A stretch of DNA of 64,000 bases, from positions 372,001-436,000 of the forward strand of contig CANTUZ010000024.1 in NCBI GenBank assembly GCA_947846985.1. Reading direction: 5' to 3'. The notes beneath the pieces were generated by a model that had not been told where the DNA came from, ran no database searches, and saw nothing but the letters and a program-made list of their open reading frames with translations. Below, piece after piece: positions 52,613-64,000 of this stretch (position 1 is its first letter; every line of letters begins with the position of its first letter). A program made the position numbers and the translations under genes. The stretch is from Fratercula arctica (Eukaryota; Chordata; Aves; Charadriiformes; Alcidae).

Positions 52613-53349
52613 AGGCATCATGGGTAAAAGTAAGCATCCCCCTTTTCTTTTGTTTAATATAACAGTACAGCGCATGATTGGCAGGGAAGTGCCCGTTTTG
52701 AGACAGGGTTTCTGCAGGTCCCTGGAGGGGGATGGCACGCGGGGCCGCCCATGCTCTTCCGAGAGGGCTCCTCGTAAAAAAAGCTTGGCTCTTCCTCGCC
52801 CTCCTCTCCCCCCTTCCCGCTCCGCCGTCCCCGCTCCCCGGCTCTCCCGTCCCCCCTTCTTTTCTCCCTAATTTTCTTGACAACTAGAGGAGGCAGCAGG
52901 AATATTGTACCTGTAAGTATTCTTTAGACTGTCCTTTTTTTTTTTTAATTTTATTTTTTTTAAATGGACAAAAGGCTCTTTATGGATTATCAGATCTGCT
53001 TTTTCTCTCTTTTTTTTTTTTTAACATGAGTTTGGCGGCTAAATGTAATGTCTTTACAGAATATTTTAAGGAGAGAACTAGCACTGTTGCTTGTATTTGC
53101 TGTTGGAGAGGTTCCCTTCCCCCTCCCCCCCCGCCCAAAAAAACCCCACCAGCCTCCTACCATCGCTCTTCCGCTGGAATTACTAAATCTGACCCTCCCC
53201 GCTGCACGGGCAGGCTGATTATATTCAGAAATTCCAAAAAATAATAATTATTATTTTTCCTTTTGTCTGTAACGCTGATGCTTTGATGTAACAGCACCCC
53301 CCTCCCCATCCCCGTTTATTTTGTTTTATGTTATTAATGTTATATGTTA

Positions 53350-53752
53350 TCCCCCCCCCCCCCGCCCCTGGGTGCCGGGGGCCGCCAGCTGACGGGCGCG
53401 CGTGGCTGGCCGCCAGCGCGCAGGAGCGTGCGGCGCCCACAAAGGCAGGGCCCGCAGTCGAGGAAATCGCGGCGCATTATATAAGGAAGCCTGCGTCATC
53501 CCCGGCGAGCTCAGCCCGGCCGGCGGGAGGAGGAGGAGGAGGAGGAGGAGGAGGATGGAGGCCAGCACTCCCCTTTCCCCCCCCATTATTATTACTATCT
53601 CAGTTTTTTCCCTGACCAGGCTGCCTTTCCCTAGTGCACGCGATCCCCCTGAAGCAGGAGGAGTGGGTTTATATATATATTTTTCCCCCTCCTCATCGAG
53701 GGGCAAAAAGCAGCTTTTTTTTCCTCTCCCCGCGCAAATGCCTTTATGGGGT
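53350..53752 (+). promoter_or_regulatory. candidate internal promoter and first exon in GATAD2B intron
   Basis: An isolated GC/CpG-rich block has a consensus TATA box TATATAAG (53478-53485), a CRE/AP-1-like TGCGTCAT (53492-53499) and a GGA microsatellite (about 53526-53554). It also has a strong donor TTTATGGG|GTAAGG at 53751. Spacing fits transcription from about 53508 with an exon ending at 53750. There is no coding evidence beyond a very short frame. Confidence 0.4.
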
Positions 53753-53759
53753 AAGGTGT

Positions 53760-56700
53760 AAGGCCCGTTGCGCTGGGTGCAGCGGCTGTGGTGACCCCCC
53801 CGCCTAAGAAATTAACTTTGCTAAAAACGCAAACTTCGAAGGGGAAGGTGGGAGAGGGGAGAGGCGCTTTTGCTGCCCCGTTGGGTTCATACCACGCAAA
53901 ACTCAACCTGGGGCTGCAAATTGCGGGGCTGGGGAGCGATTCAGGGTCTGGGGGGGCCGGGGTTGTGTTTCATGAGCCGTGTGATCCCCCCCCCAGCTGC
54001 AGCCACCAGCATTTTATCCAGCAAATCAGTTTGGAAGTTGTGTCCGTTACCGACCACAGCACTCTTACAGTCAGAAAACGGCAGCCAAGTATTTTGCCCA
54101 TTCATGTATTGATTTGCTTTCTGGATGGCCGGGGGGAGGAAGCCGCCGGGGGGGGGACACAGGGGTGTCTCCCGGTGCTCGGAGCCGGCCATGGGAAGGG
54201 GAAACAGCAGAACTGTTTTAACGAGTTTGCGCCGAAACGACTGTAAGAATTTATGGTCTGCTGCAACCCAGAGACAGCTCCCTGCTCCTGCCGAAAACTG
54301 CCCGCACGGTTTGTCTTCTGAAATATTTCCTTTGTCTTATTTTATTATTTTTTTTAATTCCCCTCCCGTGCATCTGAGTGGCAGGGAGAAGCCTCGCTTC
54401 ATCCCTGGATTTATGAATGACTTCTCCTTTTACGCTCGGTGATTTTTTTTTTTTTTTAAAGGCTCTGTCAGCTCTTTTCTCTTTGTTGAGGCTGTATTTA
54501 GGGCTGTGTGTTTCTTTAAAGCCTCCTGCACCTTCTGCTCCCGATGAAATCTCCGCGATAGGCCCTGCGTATTTTCCTTCTTACCTGCAGAAAAATTCCT
54601 CCACAGGGCTGCAGCGTAGCGTTTCTCTTTGCGGCTCACACAATAATCCCAGCCCGGCGTAGTATTTCTTGACAACTTACAATCCGTAGCATCAGGCTTC
54701 AAAGAGCGACACGTTTTCATTCGATAGTGGGGTGGGTTTTTCTTCCCCCCCCCCCGCCCTTTGCATCAGTGTTCTTGCAGATCTCTCTTCAGACTGCCGA
54801 GCCGTTAAGTCATAATTACCTTTTTAGGTTATTATCCTTTTTATAGTATTGTATGGAAATGCTCGTCTTGGGAGCCAGCCATTTTGTGTGTGCTGGGTTG
54901 AAATGCGTTTTACGACGTGGATGTTGGTTTGTAATTCAGCCTAGATGGAAGCGCAGACGTCGGAGCGGGGCATGTGCCGGGCTCTCGGCAGCCCTTAGAC
55001 ACACCGTTTCATCCCGACGGGCTCCGGACGAGGAGCCGAACCCTGGGCAAACCCGCTTTTTGCCTACGGGCTTGGCGCGTTTTTAAGTGTGCGAAGGGAA
55101 TTGGGCGATTCAGGGGTGCAGAAGTGGGTTTTGAACAGCGGGAGCCGAACGCGTTCAGGTGAGTTGGATCCCGGCACCTGTGAGTGCTATTTCTGCTCCC
55201 TGAGCCCAGCAGAACAGGGCTTTAAACAGCTTTTATTCCACCCACGTTATAGTTTTTAATATATAAATGATGGTGTGCCTTCACTCTAACCTGGGACGGA
55301 CACGCCGGTTGGGCATTGGGTCCCTGGAAACATTACGGATAACACAGGGACGTTGGGGTTTGGATACTGGAGCCCCAGTTGCCGAGTCTCTTCCGTGCGA
55401 CCCTGTGTGTTATAAACGCATTTGTTCCAATAATCCAACCCGGTTGCTTTTTTTTTCCTTTTTTGAACTAATGCAGCTCCAAATGTTCCCGAATTGTGCG
55501 TGAAGGCACTCGCTTTCCCTGGGGTTTTATTTCATGGGGTGGGCGAGGGGTACCCGTGACGCTTCCGAATCTCTCATCCCAGTGGGGCTTATTCCTGCTG
55601 GGGTGGAATCTGGTGCGATGTCTCGGCTGAAGCTGGAAACAACACTGAGCTGCGGATTTAGGCTGGGTCCAGTGGTGGAAGGGCATCTCTACGACCATCA
55701 TCTTCCCTGGATGCTTGGGATCTGCTTGGATGGCTTGGAAAAAACCAAAAATACTGATTTGGGATTTACTGGTGTTACTGGCCACGTGTCGGTGGCTGGA
55801 GGATGGCATCCTTCTCCTGGACAATGGCGTCTGAAAACGGTTCTCGCCCATGTGGGATGTGGGAGATGCTCTGCCCTCCTGGACCGTGTCCGAGCCGGCA
55901 TTGGGGATATTTCTGTACGTCTCTCCTTCCCTGTCAGGCTGGGAGGAAAAACCATCCGACTTGGCTGCTGGAGTGTCATTAGGTGCAGTGCTCCGCGCAC
56001 GTGGATGGACTTACGCTGCGCTTGGGAAGAGCAGAAATTAATCTTTCTAGAAAACCGCCCTTCCCAAAGGGCGTGGGATGTTCCTGGTCTCCTGAAGCTG
56101 CTGCAGATACCCGTCCGTCTGCGTTTGGTTCTCCTTTCTTGGGGAATGGTGCTGGCGCCCGGCCTTCGCCAAGACTGCTCCGCACCCGCGCTCTGCCGAT
56201 AGCCTCCACGAAGGACCGTACGATCCCGTTCCTCCTGTGAGCGTGACCAGCTTTCTGTTTGTGCAGCCCTCTCCTGCCCCCACAGGGCTCTGCTTCAGCC
56301 ACACGGGGAGGGTTTTCTCTCCTACAGGCGCATCCATAGACCTCTGTGCAGGAGATACTCACGTGCACGCAACATTTTCGGTGTCTGCGGTTCCTGACCC
56401 ATCGCCTGGTCGTGCCGTAACGTGGTGTGGGGTCAGTACTACGTCTCACAAACAATCTGGAGATTAACTGCCCCGAGTGACGTCCTCGCCACCGCTCTCA
56501 TCCTCACTGCGAGCGCCGAGCATCCCCGCAGGCTTCCTTGAGCTGCTGCGGGCGCCCACCACCGAGCAAGGGCTGGGAGGTTTGGTTTTGCTGCTTCATC
56601 CTCCAAGAAGGAGCTGCCGGGCCAGCGCTGCCTCCTCTGCTGCTGCGGGCTGGCTGATGGCGGCCTCGGAGCTGTGTCGCATCGAGCAGCAGGGTTACAA

Positions 56701-57185
56701 CGGTGATGTTCTACCTGGGCATGGAGCACGGCCCTTTGCTCTGTGCGCCGGTACCCGGAGCCTGTGCTGCCCCCCGTGTCCTCGCCCTTCTCCTCCCTGG
56801 ACGCCGAGCAGCTTTGCAGGGAGCAGAGCAGGCGCCAGGTCGGGTTTGTCCTTTTCTTTTCGTGCTCCCTCGGAGGCAGGAACCCAGGCAGCCGCCTCAG
56901 CTCTTCCAGGGCTGCCGAGTGCCTATGTGCTGCTGGAGCAGAGATGAGTAAGGAAACTGGTTGTTACTGGGCAGGGTGGGACTGGGGAGACCTTGTGTCA
57001 CTGGAACCACGTGGCCGGGGGAAGATTCTCCTCTTAAGAAATGTCGGAGGAGATCTGTTGTAGAGTCCGTCTCGCTCGTGAGGGCAGCCAGTATAAACAG
57101 CTTCGCAGGAAGGCAGGAGTGGGGTTGCCAGGAGGATTTTGGAACACTCTGCAAAAAGTTTTAGCCCTGGCTAGTCCAGAGAGGA
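53760..57185 (+). other. GATAD2B intron, no gene seen
   Basis: No recognisable exon, RNA gene or element. The open frames near 55.5-56.5 kb on both strands have no family resemblance. Confidence 0.55.
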
Positions 57186-57189
57186 GGTG

Positions 57190-57305
57190 GATCAGCAGTC
57201 CCTCATGGCAGATCAGAGATCCCTCATTGGCAGATCAGAGATCCCTTGTTGGGGGACCAGCGGATTCCTCGTGGCAGATCAGTGATCCCTCGCGGTGGAT
57301 CGGAA
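57190..57305 (+). repeat. short tandem array of about 25 bp units
   Basis: Five units resemble GGCAGATCAGAGATCCCTC, with one diverged copy (GGGGGACCAGCGGATTCCTC). AGATCAGAGATCC also forms partial inverted repeats through GATC. Confidence 0.85.
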
Positions 57306-58604
57306 TTCCCTCGTGCAGAGAGTCTGGAGCGGAGGAGAAGAGGAGCCGTGGCTCTTGCCCGGCTGGGGATGGAGGTTCGGAGTGTGTCCCGTCTTGGCTG
57401 GTCCACGCGCGGTGGGGTTGGTGCTGCCCGGAGCGTGGGCGGATGGAGAGCTCCAGCCTGGGAGCTGGAGGAAGCCTCCGGCAGCGGTGGCGTGACGTCT
57501 GGATGTCGTGGCCTTCACCTCGGGTGCCGCGCTCGGACTCCTGCGAGAAAGGAGGAGTGTAGGTTGCACCTGGATTGCATCCAGAAGGAGAAATTGGAGG
57601 ATTTCTGTCTGTTTTTTCTGCACCTGCAGCCGCCGTCTCAGCTCCAGGGGAGTCTCCCTGCGTCTCTGCTGGTTTCTTGCAAGGTTTTCCCTTCTGGGTG
57701 CTGCTGGTTCTCGGGCGGGCAGGTGGGACGACGCATTATCTTGTGTTGCCTTTCAGCTTTGCGGTGTGTCAGCCTGTTAATTGCAACCCATCAATTAGTT
57801 CTGGAGGGGCTGAGGCCCCGAACGGCAGCTGGACAATGCGGTTGGTCATGTAGGAGGCCAAAAGTGTGGGTTAACACAACGGAGGAGCCCTAAAAGAAAG
57901 TCAAGGAAGGGGCTGTAACCTGCCGGGGCTTCCCGGGATAAACTCAGGTGGAAATTAACTTCTGTTGATGCTGCCAAATTTCAGTTGCTTCGTCCCACCT
58001 TCATCAGGCAAATGTGAGGATATTTATCTGTACTGGCTGTATCTAGTCCCTAGATATACTTGCTTCTCCAGTATAATATTAATTTTTTTGGCCCAACTCA
58101 CTTGTTAGAACTTTTAAAATAGTTGTCTTGGTTTTTTGGGTTGTGTTTTTTTTTTTTTTTTTTTTTTCCTTGTGGGTGCTGTATCAAATATAAATGGAAA
58201 ATTGGGCTGCTGCTTTGTTTGTCTGGGAACGGCAAACCTGTCTTTCGAGCACCGGAGACGTGAAAGCGCCTCAAGCCAAAGGAGCATCCAGAGGAGCGCG
58301 CGGCGCTCGGGCTGATGGCTGCCTCGCTGGAGGCGGCATCGGCACAGCCAGGCACCAGGCTGCCAGGCTCTCGCGTTTCCGCACACAACAAGATGTCTGT
58401 GGTGTCGTCTGCAGGCGGGGGGACGTTGTGAACCAAAAATGAAGGTGAGCCTGGAAACGGGTGACGCCGGGAATGCGTGGATCAAACTGTAGGGTCTGTG
58501 GAGAGGAGAGCTCTCGAGGTCGTGAGCCGGGAGGGGGTGCAGGGACTGGCTGGTGCTGGGGTGGAGAAAGGGGTTTGGAGCTCGCGCGGGTGGCAGCGGT
58601 GGGC

Positions 58605-59430
58605 GGCAGCGTCGGACTTCGTGAAGTTCAACCATGTGACCCTCATGGGGCTCAACCAGGCCAAGTGCAGGGTCCTGCCCCGGGGTGGGGGCAGCCCCCG
58701 GTGCCAGCCCAGGCTGGGGATGGAGGGATGGAGACATGGAGAGCAGCCCTGAGAGAAGGGTTTGGGGGTGCTGGGGGGGGAAACGCTAGCCATGGGCCGG
58801 CAACATGCGCTGGCAGCCCAGAAACCCCCCACAGCCCGGGCTGCATCCCCAGCAGCGTGGGCAGGGGGGCGAGGGGGGGGATTCTGCCCCTCTGCTCCGC
58901 TCTGGGAGACCCCCCTGCAGCGCTGCCTCCAGCTCTGGGGCCTCAGCACAGGAGAGAAACGGAGCTGTTGGAGCGGGGCCGGAGGAGGCCCCGGAGCTGC
59001 TGGGAGGGCTGGAGCCCCTCTGCTGTGGGGACAGGCTGAGAGAGCTGGGGGGGCTCAGCCTGGAGAAGAGAAGGCTCCGGGGAGACCTTCCAGCCCCTGC
59101 CAGTCCCTAAAGGGGCTCCGGGAAAGCTGGGGAGGGACTCTGGAGCAGGGAGGGGAGCCATGGGACGAGGGGGAAGGGTTTTACACTGAAAGAGGGAGAT
59201 TTAGATGAGCTGTGAGGCAGAAATTCTTGGCTGTGAGGGGGGTGAGCCCCTGGCCCAGGTTGCCCAGAGAAGCTGTGGCTGCCCCATCCCTGGAGGGGTT
59301 CAAGGCCAGGTTGGACGGGGCTTGGAGCAACCTGGGCTGGTGGGAGGTGTCCCTGCCCAGGGCAGGGGGTGGGACGGGATGAGCTTTAAGGTCCCTCCCA
59401 ACCCAAACCATCCCATGAATCTATGATTTG
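58605..59430 (+). mobile_element. CR1 LINE, 5'-truncated copy
   Basis: The start encodes a relic of the CR1 ORF2 end (LNQAKCRVLPRG). The 3'UTR follows, with GGCTGGAGCCCCTCTGCTGT, AGCCTGGAGAAGAGAAGGCT and the tail to 'ccatgaatctatgat'. It is very similar to the opposite-strand copy at 51 kb and to the copy at the left edge of the window. No intact frame remains. Confidence 0.93.
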
Positions 59431-62400
59431 GGGACTCAAAGTCTTTGGGAAGAGCGTCTGCGCACCGAGTGACTGCGACTTCTCCATTTACATTGGGGAC
59501 ATCCCATCGGTTGAGCACCAGGGCGATGCTTCTGTCGCAGCGAGGTGCTGCGGGTTCTCCGGCTCGGCTGCGGAAGTTTTGCTGGGATTCCTAGAAGGCA
59601 TTTTTCCTCAAACGGCGGCCGGTCCGGTCTTGCTAACGGTGCTGCATTTCATCTCTCGGACGCCCCGTGTGCCTGCGTCGCAGGCGCCGAGCAGGGTGTC
59701 CCCCCTCCTCCTCTGGCCACCTCCTCCCTCTTGAATGTTGGCTCTAAACTGACACCAGCTATTTTTTTTTCGGATATTCGGGAAAGCCTGCTCACCTACA
59801 GAGCTGCAACTGGAGATAATTACAGTCTGTATCAAGTCAGAAACAAAACATGTTTTATAGCTCCCTTGTTTTCCCCTGGGGGATTTTGCCACCATTTGAG
59901 AATTTTGTTTCAATTTTTGTTTTTTGTTGTGTGGTTGGTTTTTTTTTTTTCACTGAAGTTCCTTAGGGAAGCGAGAGGGAGAGCCTGCTTCCTGGGATGC
60001 GCCAGATCTCCGGGAGCGCTTTTGCCGGAGGCAGGCGAGTCCGGATGGTCTGGTTTTGGTGAGGATGTGCCGCGATGCCCGTTGCCTCCCGTCCTTCAGG
60101 TGTAACTCCAGCACACCCGCGCCGTCTGGGGAGGCCGACCGGCATCGCTCAGCGCACCCCGCTCCTGTTACCGGCTGATTAACGAGGCTGGTTTCTTCTG
60201 CCAAGCAGATAAAATTCAGAGAGGGGGAAAAAAATCCGCTCTTGCTTAGTTTACAATTCCAGATCGCTGATAAAGGGGAGGTGCTCCACGGCCAGTCCTC
60301 CTTCCCCAGTCCAAGCAGAGCGGTTTAACCTCTGCTCTGCGCTGGGGTTACGGTGACACAGAGCGGGGTCGGTACGGAGGTTCCGGACCGCCTGGCCTTC
60401 AGACTGGCTGAATAGCCCATGGTTGGAAGAATTCCTGCTCTTTTCTGCTGATTTTTGGATGAAGTGGAGTGCTCTCCCCTGGCTTGCCCAGTTCTGCGGT
60501 TGAGATGCTCTGGAAATTCCCAGGAAAGCTGCAGTTTCTCCCTTCCCCCTCCTCGCAGCTGAGTGTTCATGCTGAAGGGCCCCATTCAATAAAGAATCCG
60601 AAGCCTAATTTAATTTTTATTGAATCTGGCTGAAAGCATGTGCTCCTTACCCAGCCTGGAAAGCCTCCTCTTGAAAGGATTAAATAGTTGTGGTACCTGT
60701 TTCTGATAACAGCACTTTTGATTTGTTTCTAGTACCGAAGCCACTTACGTTAGAGGGGAGAGGGCGTTTTGAAACCCTTCAGATACCATCTACCAGCATC
60801 TCTGCGAGCAGGGGGTTCATTCGCGCTCTGCTCAGTCCTCCCCTCCTGCAGCAAGTGGGTGTGCTAAAGGACGCTGTCAAAATCCCGCTGACTGGTGGCC
60901 ATCGAGTCTTGGATCGCTGTGGCGTTCCCTTGGTGTTTGTCGGCCCAATCTTTGATTTCCAACCCGCTGCGTTCCCCTTCTGCCTCCCGAGATGGGTGTT
61001 TCTTTAACTTTCCAAACGACAAACCGCTCGTGCTGTGGCTCTGTGCGAGCGGGGGACGGCAAAGCTGGAAAATCACGGGGATGCTGTGATGCTCCGGGAC
61101 GTGGTACCGCTCTTGCGATGGAACACGATGGGTCCACGTAGGTGGGGGACACCCAAAAACCCACTTTGGTGATGGGAGTGGCCGGTCCCTGGGCTTCCAG
61201 TGGGGAAGGGGAGGTGGAAAGAGACCGTCTGTCTTGCAGAAATAGGGCAATAGGTGTGTTCTCCTGTCGTACCGCCGCTGTGCTCCTGCCTGGTCTCGCT
61301 GGTGGTGGTGGGCCCTTGGCTGCTGCCAGCTCCCTCGCTCGGCACAGATCCTGCCGCTGCCTCCACCGCTGGCTTTGTCTCATGCTCCGACTCGGATCGG
61401 AGCGCGGCGATGTGGCTCCTCGTCCCCTGCGAGCCTGCAGACGGGGCTTGACAGCTTCCTTCTGGCGGGAGGGCAGGGGCAGCCCGTAGCGGCTCAGAGG
61501 GCCAGCAGCGGCCGCAGGTCTTTAAAGGAAACACCCAGCTCCGCTCACGTTCCGTGACGGTGCTTTGACTTGCTTAAATAACTGCCTGCGAAGGGCTATG
61601 GCTCGGTCTGAAACCTCATCACGGCCCAGCCACTCTCCCTTTGAGTACGTTGCTTTTTTTGGCCCCTGCCAGGTTTGCTGGATGTGGCACCTTGAGGTGC
61701 CGATGTCACCTTTCGTATTTCTTAAAATGGGCAAGTTTTTACAATGTTCTGGTGGTTTTCCTTGTGCGGGTACATCTCACTACCCTTCTGAAGGCCAGAA
61801 GAAGACCACTGTGCTCTCAGGAAGTCTGAACCTCCTTTGTGCCCTCTAGTATTGTTTTATTTTGCTGCTTGCCAGCAATATTACAGCTGCATTTGTCTTG
61901 GTGTGGGAACACGACGTGAAATATCCATCTGCGTGAAGCAGGTTTTTGGGTACTAAGTCGTAATTCAGTGGAATTATCAGTCTGGGTGCCACCAGATCTC
62001 CCGTGCTTACTGTGTGGTGTTTGGGGGCTGGGGGGCGGTTTAAGCGATATATTCAGTTTATGTATCAATGTGGAGCTTGTTTTATAGGGACAAAGTGGCT
62101 TCTCAGTAGGGAAGAACCTGCGGGATGACTTGACCGCACGGCGGGTGGGTACCACTATCTAGGCATGCTTTTTTACCGTGTCCTCAAGCAAACGCTGAAG
62201 TGACGGCTGGTTAGGAAGTGCCTGTGCTCCCTCCCCGCACGTCAGCCTTTGTCTGCCAGGTATCTGGACTTCTCCCTCCTCCTGCTCCTGCTCCTGCTCC
62301 TCCTCCTCCTCCTCCTCCTCGCTTTCTTTCATCTCCCAAGAGTACGAAGTGGAGGAAGCAGCCGTGGAGGCCCTTTCATGGCTGAGTTAATTGGAGCTCG

Positions 62401-64000
62401 GCGCTTTCCCAGCAGCCGGAACCAGACCGCAGCGCCGGGTGCGGTGAGGCTCCTCGCTATCCCATGCTCTCTTAAATAACCCACTGCCGCTCACAGCTCC
62501 AATTTAACCTGGGGTCACTTCTTAGGGACGGGGGCGGAGAGCGGCATTTCATGTGTCTCCCTTGGCTTGCCTGCACTTGCCTTTCTATATTTGGTTGCAG
62601 AAGACGTGCATTTTCCTGCAGAGAGACCAGACTGTCAAGTAGAAAGAAGTCGAAGGTGCTCACCCTGAACGTGGCAGCCTCTTTGAGATCGGGCTGTGCC
62701 AGAGGCTTCATCGGACTCTTTTTCTATTGCGTTGCGAATTTGCGTTTGTTTTCTTGCTGCTTGCCGCGGCTGCACCCCTTTTTTTAAGAGTAAGGTTTCT
62801 CTAGCGCAGTTCGCACCCTTGAAACTGTATTGATGCTGCAGTTGAACTCGTGTGCCAGCTGTGCTTCGGAAGATATGTAATTAGACGGGATTTAGAACTG
62901 AGCCAGAACAACATTTTCTTGGCAGAAATTTGGCTCGGCGCAGCTTTATCTCGTGAGGAAGTTTAGGAAGCTCCACCTGAAGCCAGCGTGGAGGAGCAGA
63001 GGTGCCTGAGGTTCGGCCGCTTTGGCCCCGTCTTTCAGCTCGGAGCACACAGACCTTATTAGCGAGCGCCTGTGAGCTGCTGGCGTGCGGAGCAAAACAA
63101 GCTATCGGCGGTTTTGAGACGGCCATGTCTTAATTCTGACTTATTCCCTGGTTGTTTGTCATCGTCCCCAGCCCCGGTCTGCGCATTGGTAGGTAAAGAC
63201 CTCACCCAGCTGGTCTTGCCTTGTTTTCAGGTGGAGCTCCCTCGGCTCTTTTTTTTTTGTAGGTAGTTTCTTATCAGCCTGGGAGCAGAGCGACGGGGCT
63301 GGGATGGGCTCCGCGGCTCCTTCCCCCTTTTTTTTACTGTATCTGTTTGCCACGGGGCATTTATGCACCTGGAGGAGAGGCAGGTGGTCGGCCAGGGAAG
63401 ATGGAGAGGGAGCGTGGGTGGAGATGCTCTTGTGTGTGCCTTCGTCCTTTGAGGGAGAAGGTGCCTCGCATTCCTCACCTGAGAGACCAGAAAGAGCAGG
63501 GAAAAATCCCGTGCGGTAGGGGATTTTCTGTATTCTGGAAGCTTGCTACCAAACCTGGCGTGCTGTGGCATTCGTACCGATAGCAGGGGGCTCAAACCAT
63601 GCCGCAGGTCCCCTCAAAAACCAAAAGTCGGTGGCGCAAAGCCTGTGAATAAAGACTTATAAAACCTAAGGCTGGGCACACGCAGCGCAAGAAGGGACTG
63701 AGCTGCCCTCGTCGTGTCCCTGATCGACTCGAGCGTTTCCCAGTTCCTCTTTCTAGTAAACCTTGCTGGGTCACAGCCGGTGGGGTTTTGATGCTGAAGG
63801 AGGGGTTTTGCCCCCGTTCTCGGGGGGTTCAGGGTGCTCTTGCCCTTTTGAGTGCATGTGGTTCCTTCTGCTTGGGAAACTCCCCGCCTGGTGGGGTTGG
63901 GATCGTTGGGATCGGGACGAAAAGCGCGCGGCACTGCTGCCGGCAGGTCACCGCATGCCGGAGCGTGGGAGGCGGGTGCTTCCCCGAGGGGGGAGGCTGG
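59431..64000 (+). other. GATAD2B intron 1, last part
   Basis: I see no exon or RNA gene in this stretch. The sequence runs off the window still within the presumed intron. Confidence 0.55.
62272..62322 (+). repeat. (CTC/CTG)n trinucleotide microsatellite
   Basis: About 16 triplets of CTC and CTG run without interruption, encoding a false poly-Leu frame. Confidence 0.9.

Noticed and set aside
53402..53761. Frame with a run of arginines
   Set aside because: Produced by the GGA microsatellite in the candidate promoter block; no protein support.
55534..56455. Overlapping plus (222 codon) and minus (158 codon) frames
   Set aside because: Neither resembles a known protein and they overlap on opposite strands; chance frames.

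Overview
This is vertebrate nuclear DNA, almost certainly from a bird. The evidence is CR1 retrotransposon 3' ends, very GC-rich compact genes with short introns, and CpG-island promoters. Long GC-rich minisatellites sit in most introns, as is typical of avian microchromosomes. I reconstructed exons by hand from GT-AG (and two non-canonical) splice sites, reading-frame continuity and remembered human protein sequences. No search was run.

From left to right the window holds RPS27 (minus), RAB13 (plus), JTB (plus), CREB3L4 (minus), SLC39A1/ZIP1 (plus), CRTC2 (plus), DENND4B (plus) and the first non-coding exon plus about 25 kb of the first intron of what should be GATAD2B (plus). This is the human 1q21.3 gene order read from the opposite strand. 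RPS27 and RAB13 share a head-to-head promoter, JTB and CREB3L4 converge tail to tail with under 200 bp between polyadenylation signals, and CREB3L4 and SLC39A1 diverge.

The first 38 kb is dense coding sequence interrupted by private tandem repeats. Around 39-40 kb the composition changes to more AT-rich intronic DNA with A/T homopolymers, three CR1 fragments, a homeodomain-motif-rich block (about 50.2-50.7 kb) and a GC-rich TATA-containing block (about 53.35-53.76 kb) that could be an internal promoter.

The genes are not an operon. They cover translation (RPS27), tight-junction vesicle traffic (RAB13), a small membrane protein (JTB), an ER-anchored bZIP factor (CREB3L4), zinc uptake (SLC39A1), CREB co-activation (CRTC2), a Rab exchange factor (DENND4B) and NuRD repression (GATAD2B).

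I found no novel multi-gene system. The most notable observations are a U12-type AT-AC intron in CRTC2, a GC-AG intron in DENND4B, and single-base reading-frame breaks in SLC39A1 (a C7 run) and DENND4B (a T3 run). Others are a 13-copy MYB-like repeat array between CREB3L4 and SLC39A1, a 15-unit GC-box array at JTB, and the two candidate regulatory blocks in the GATAD2B intron.
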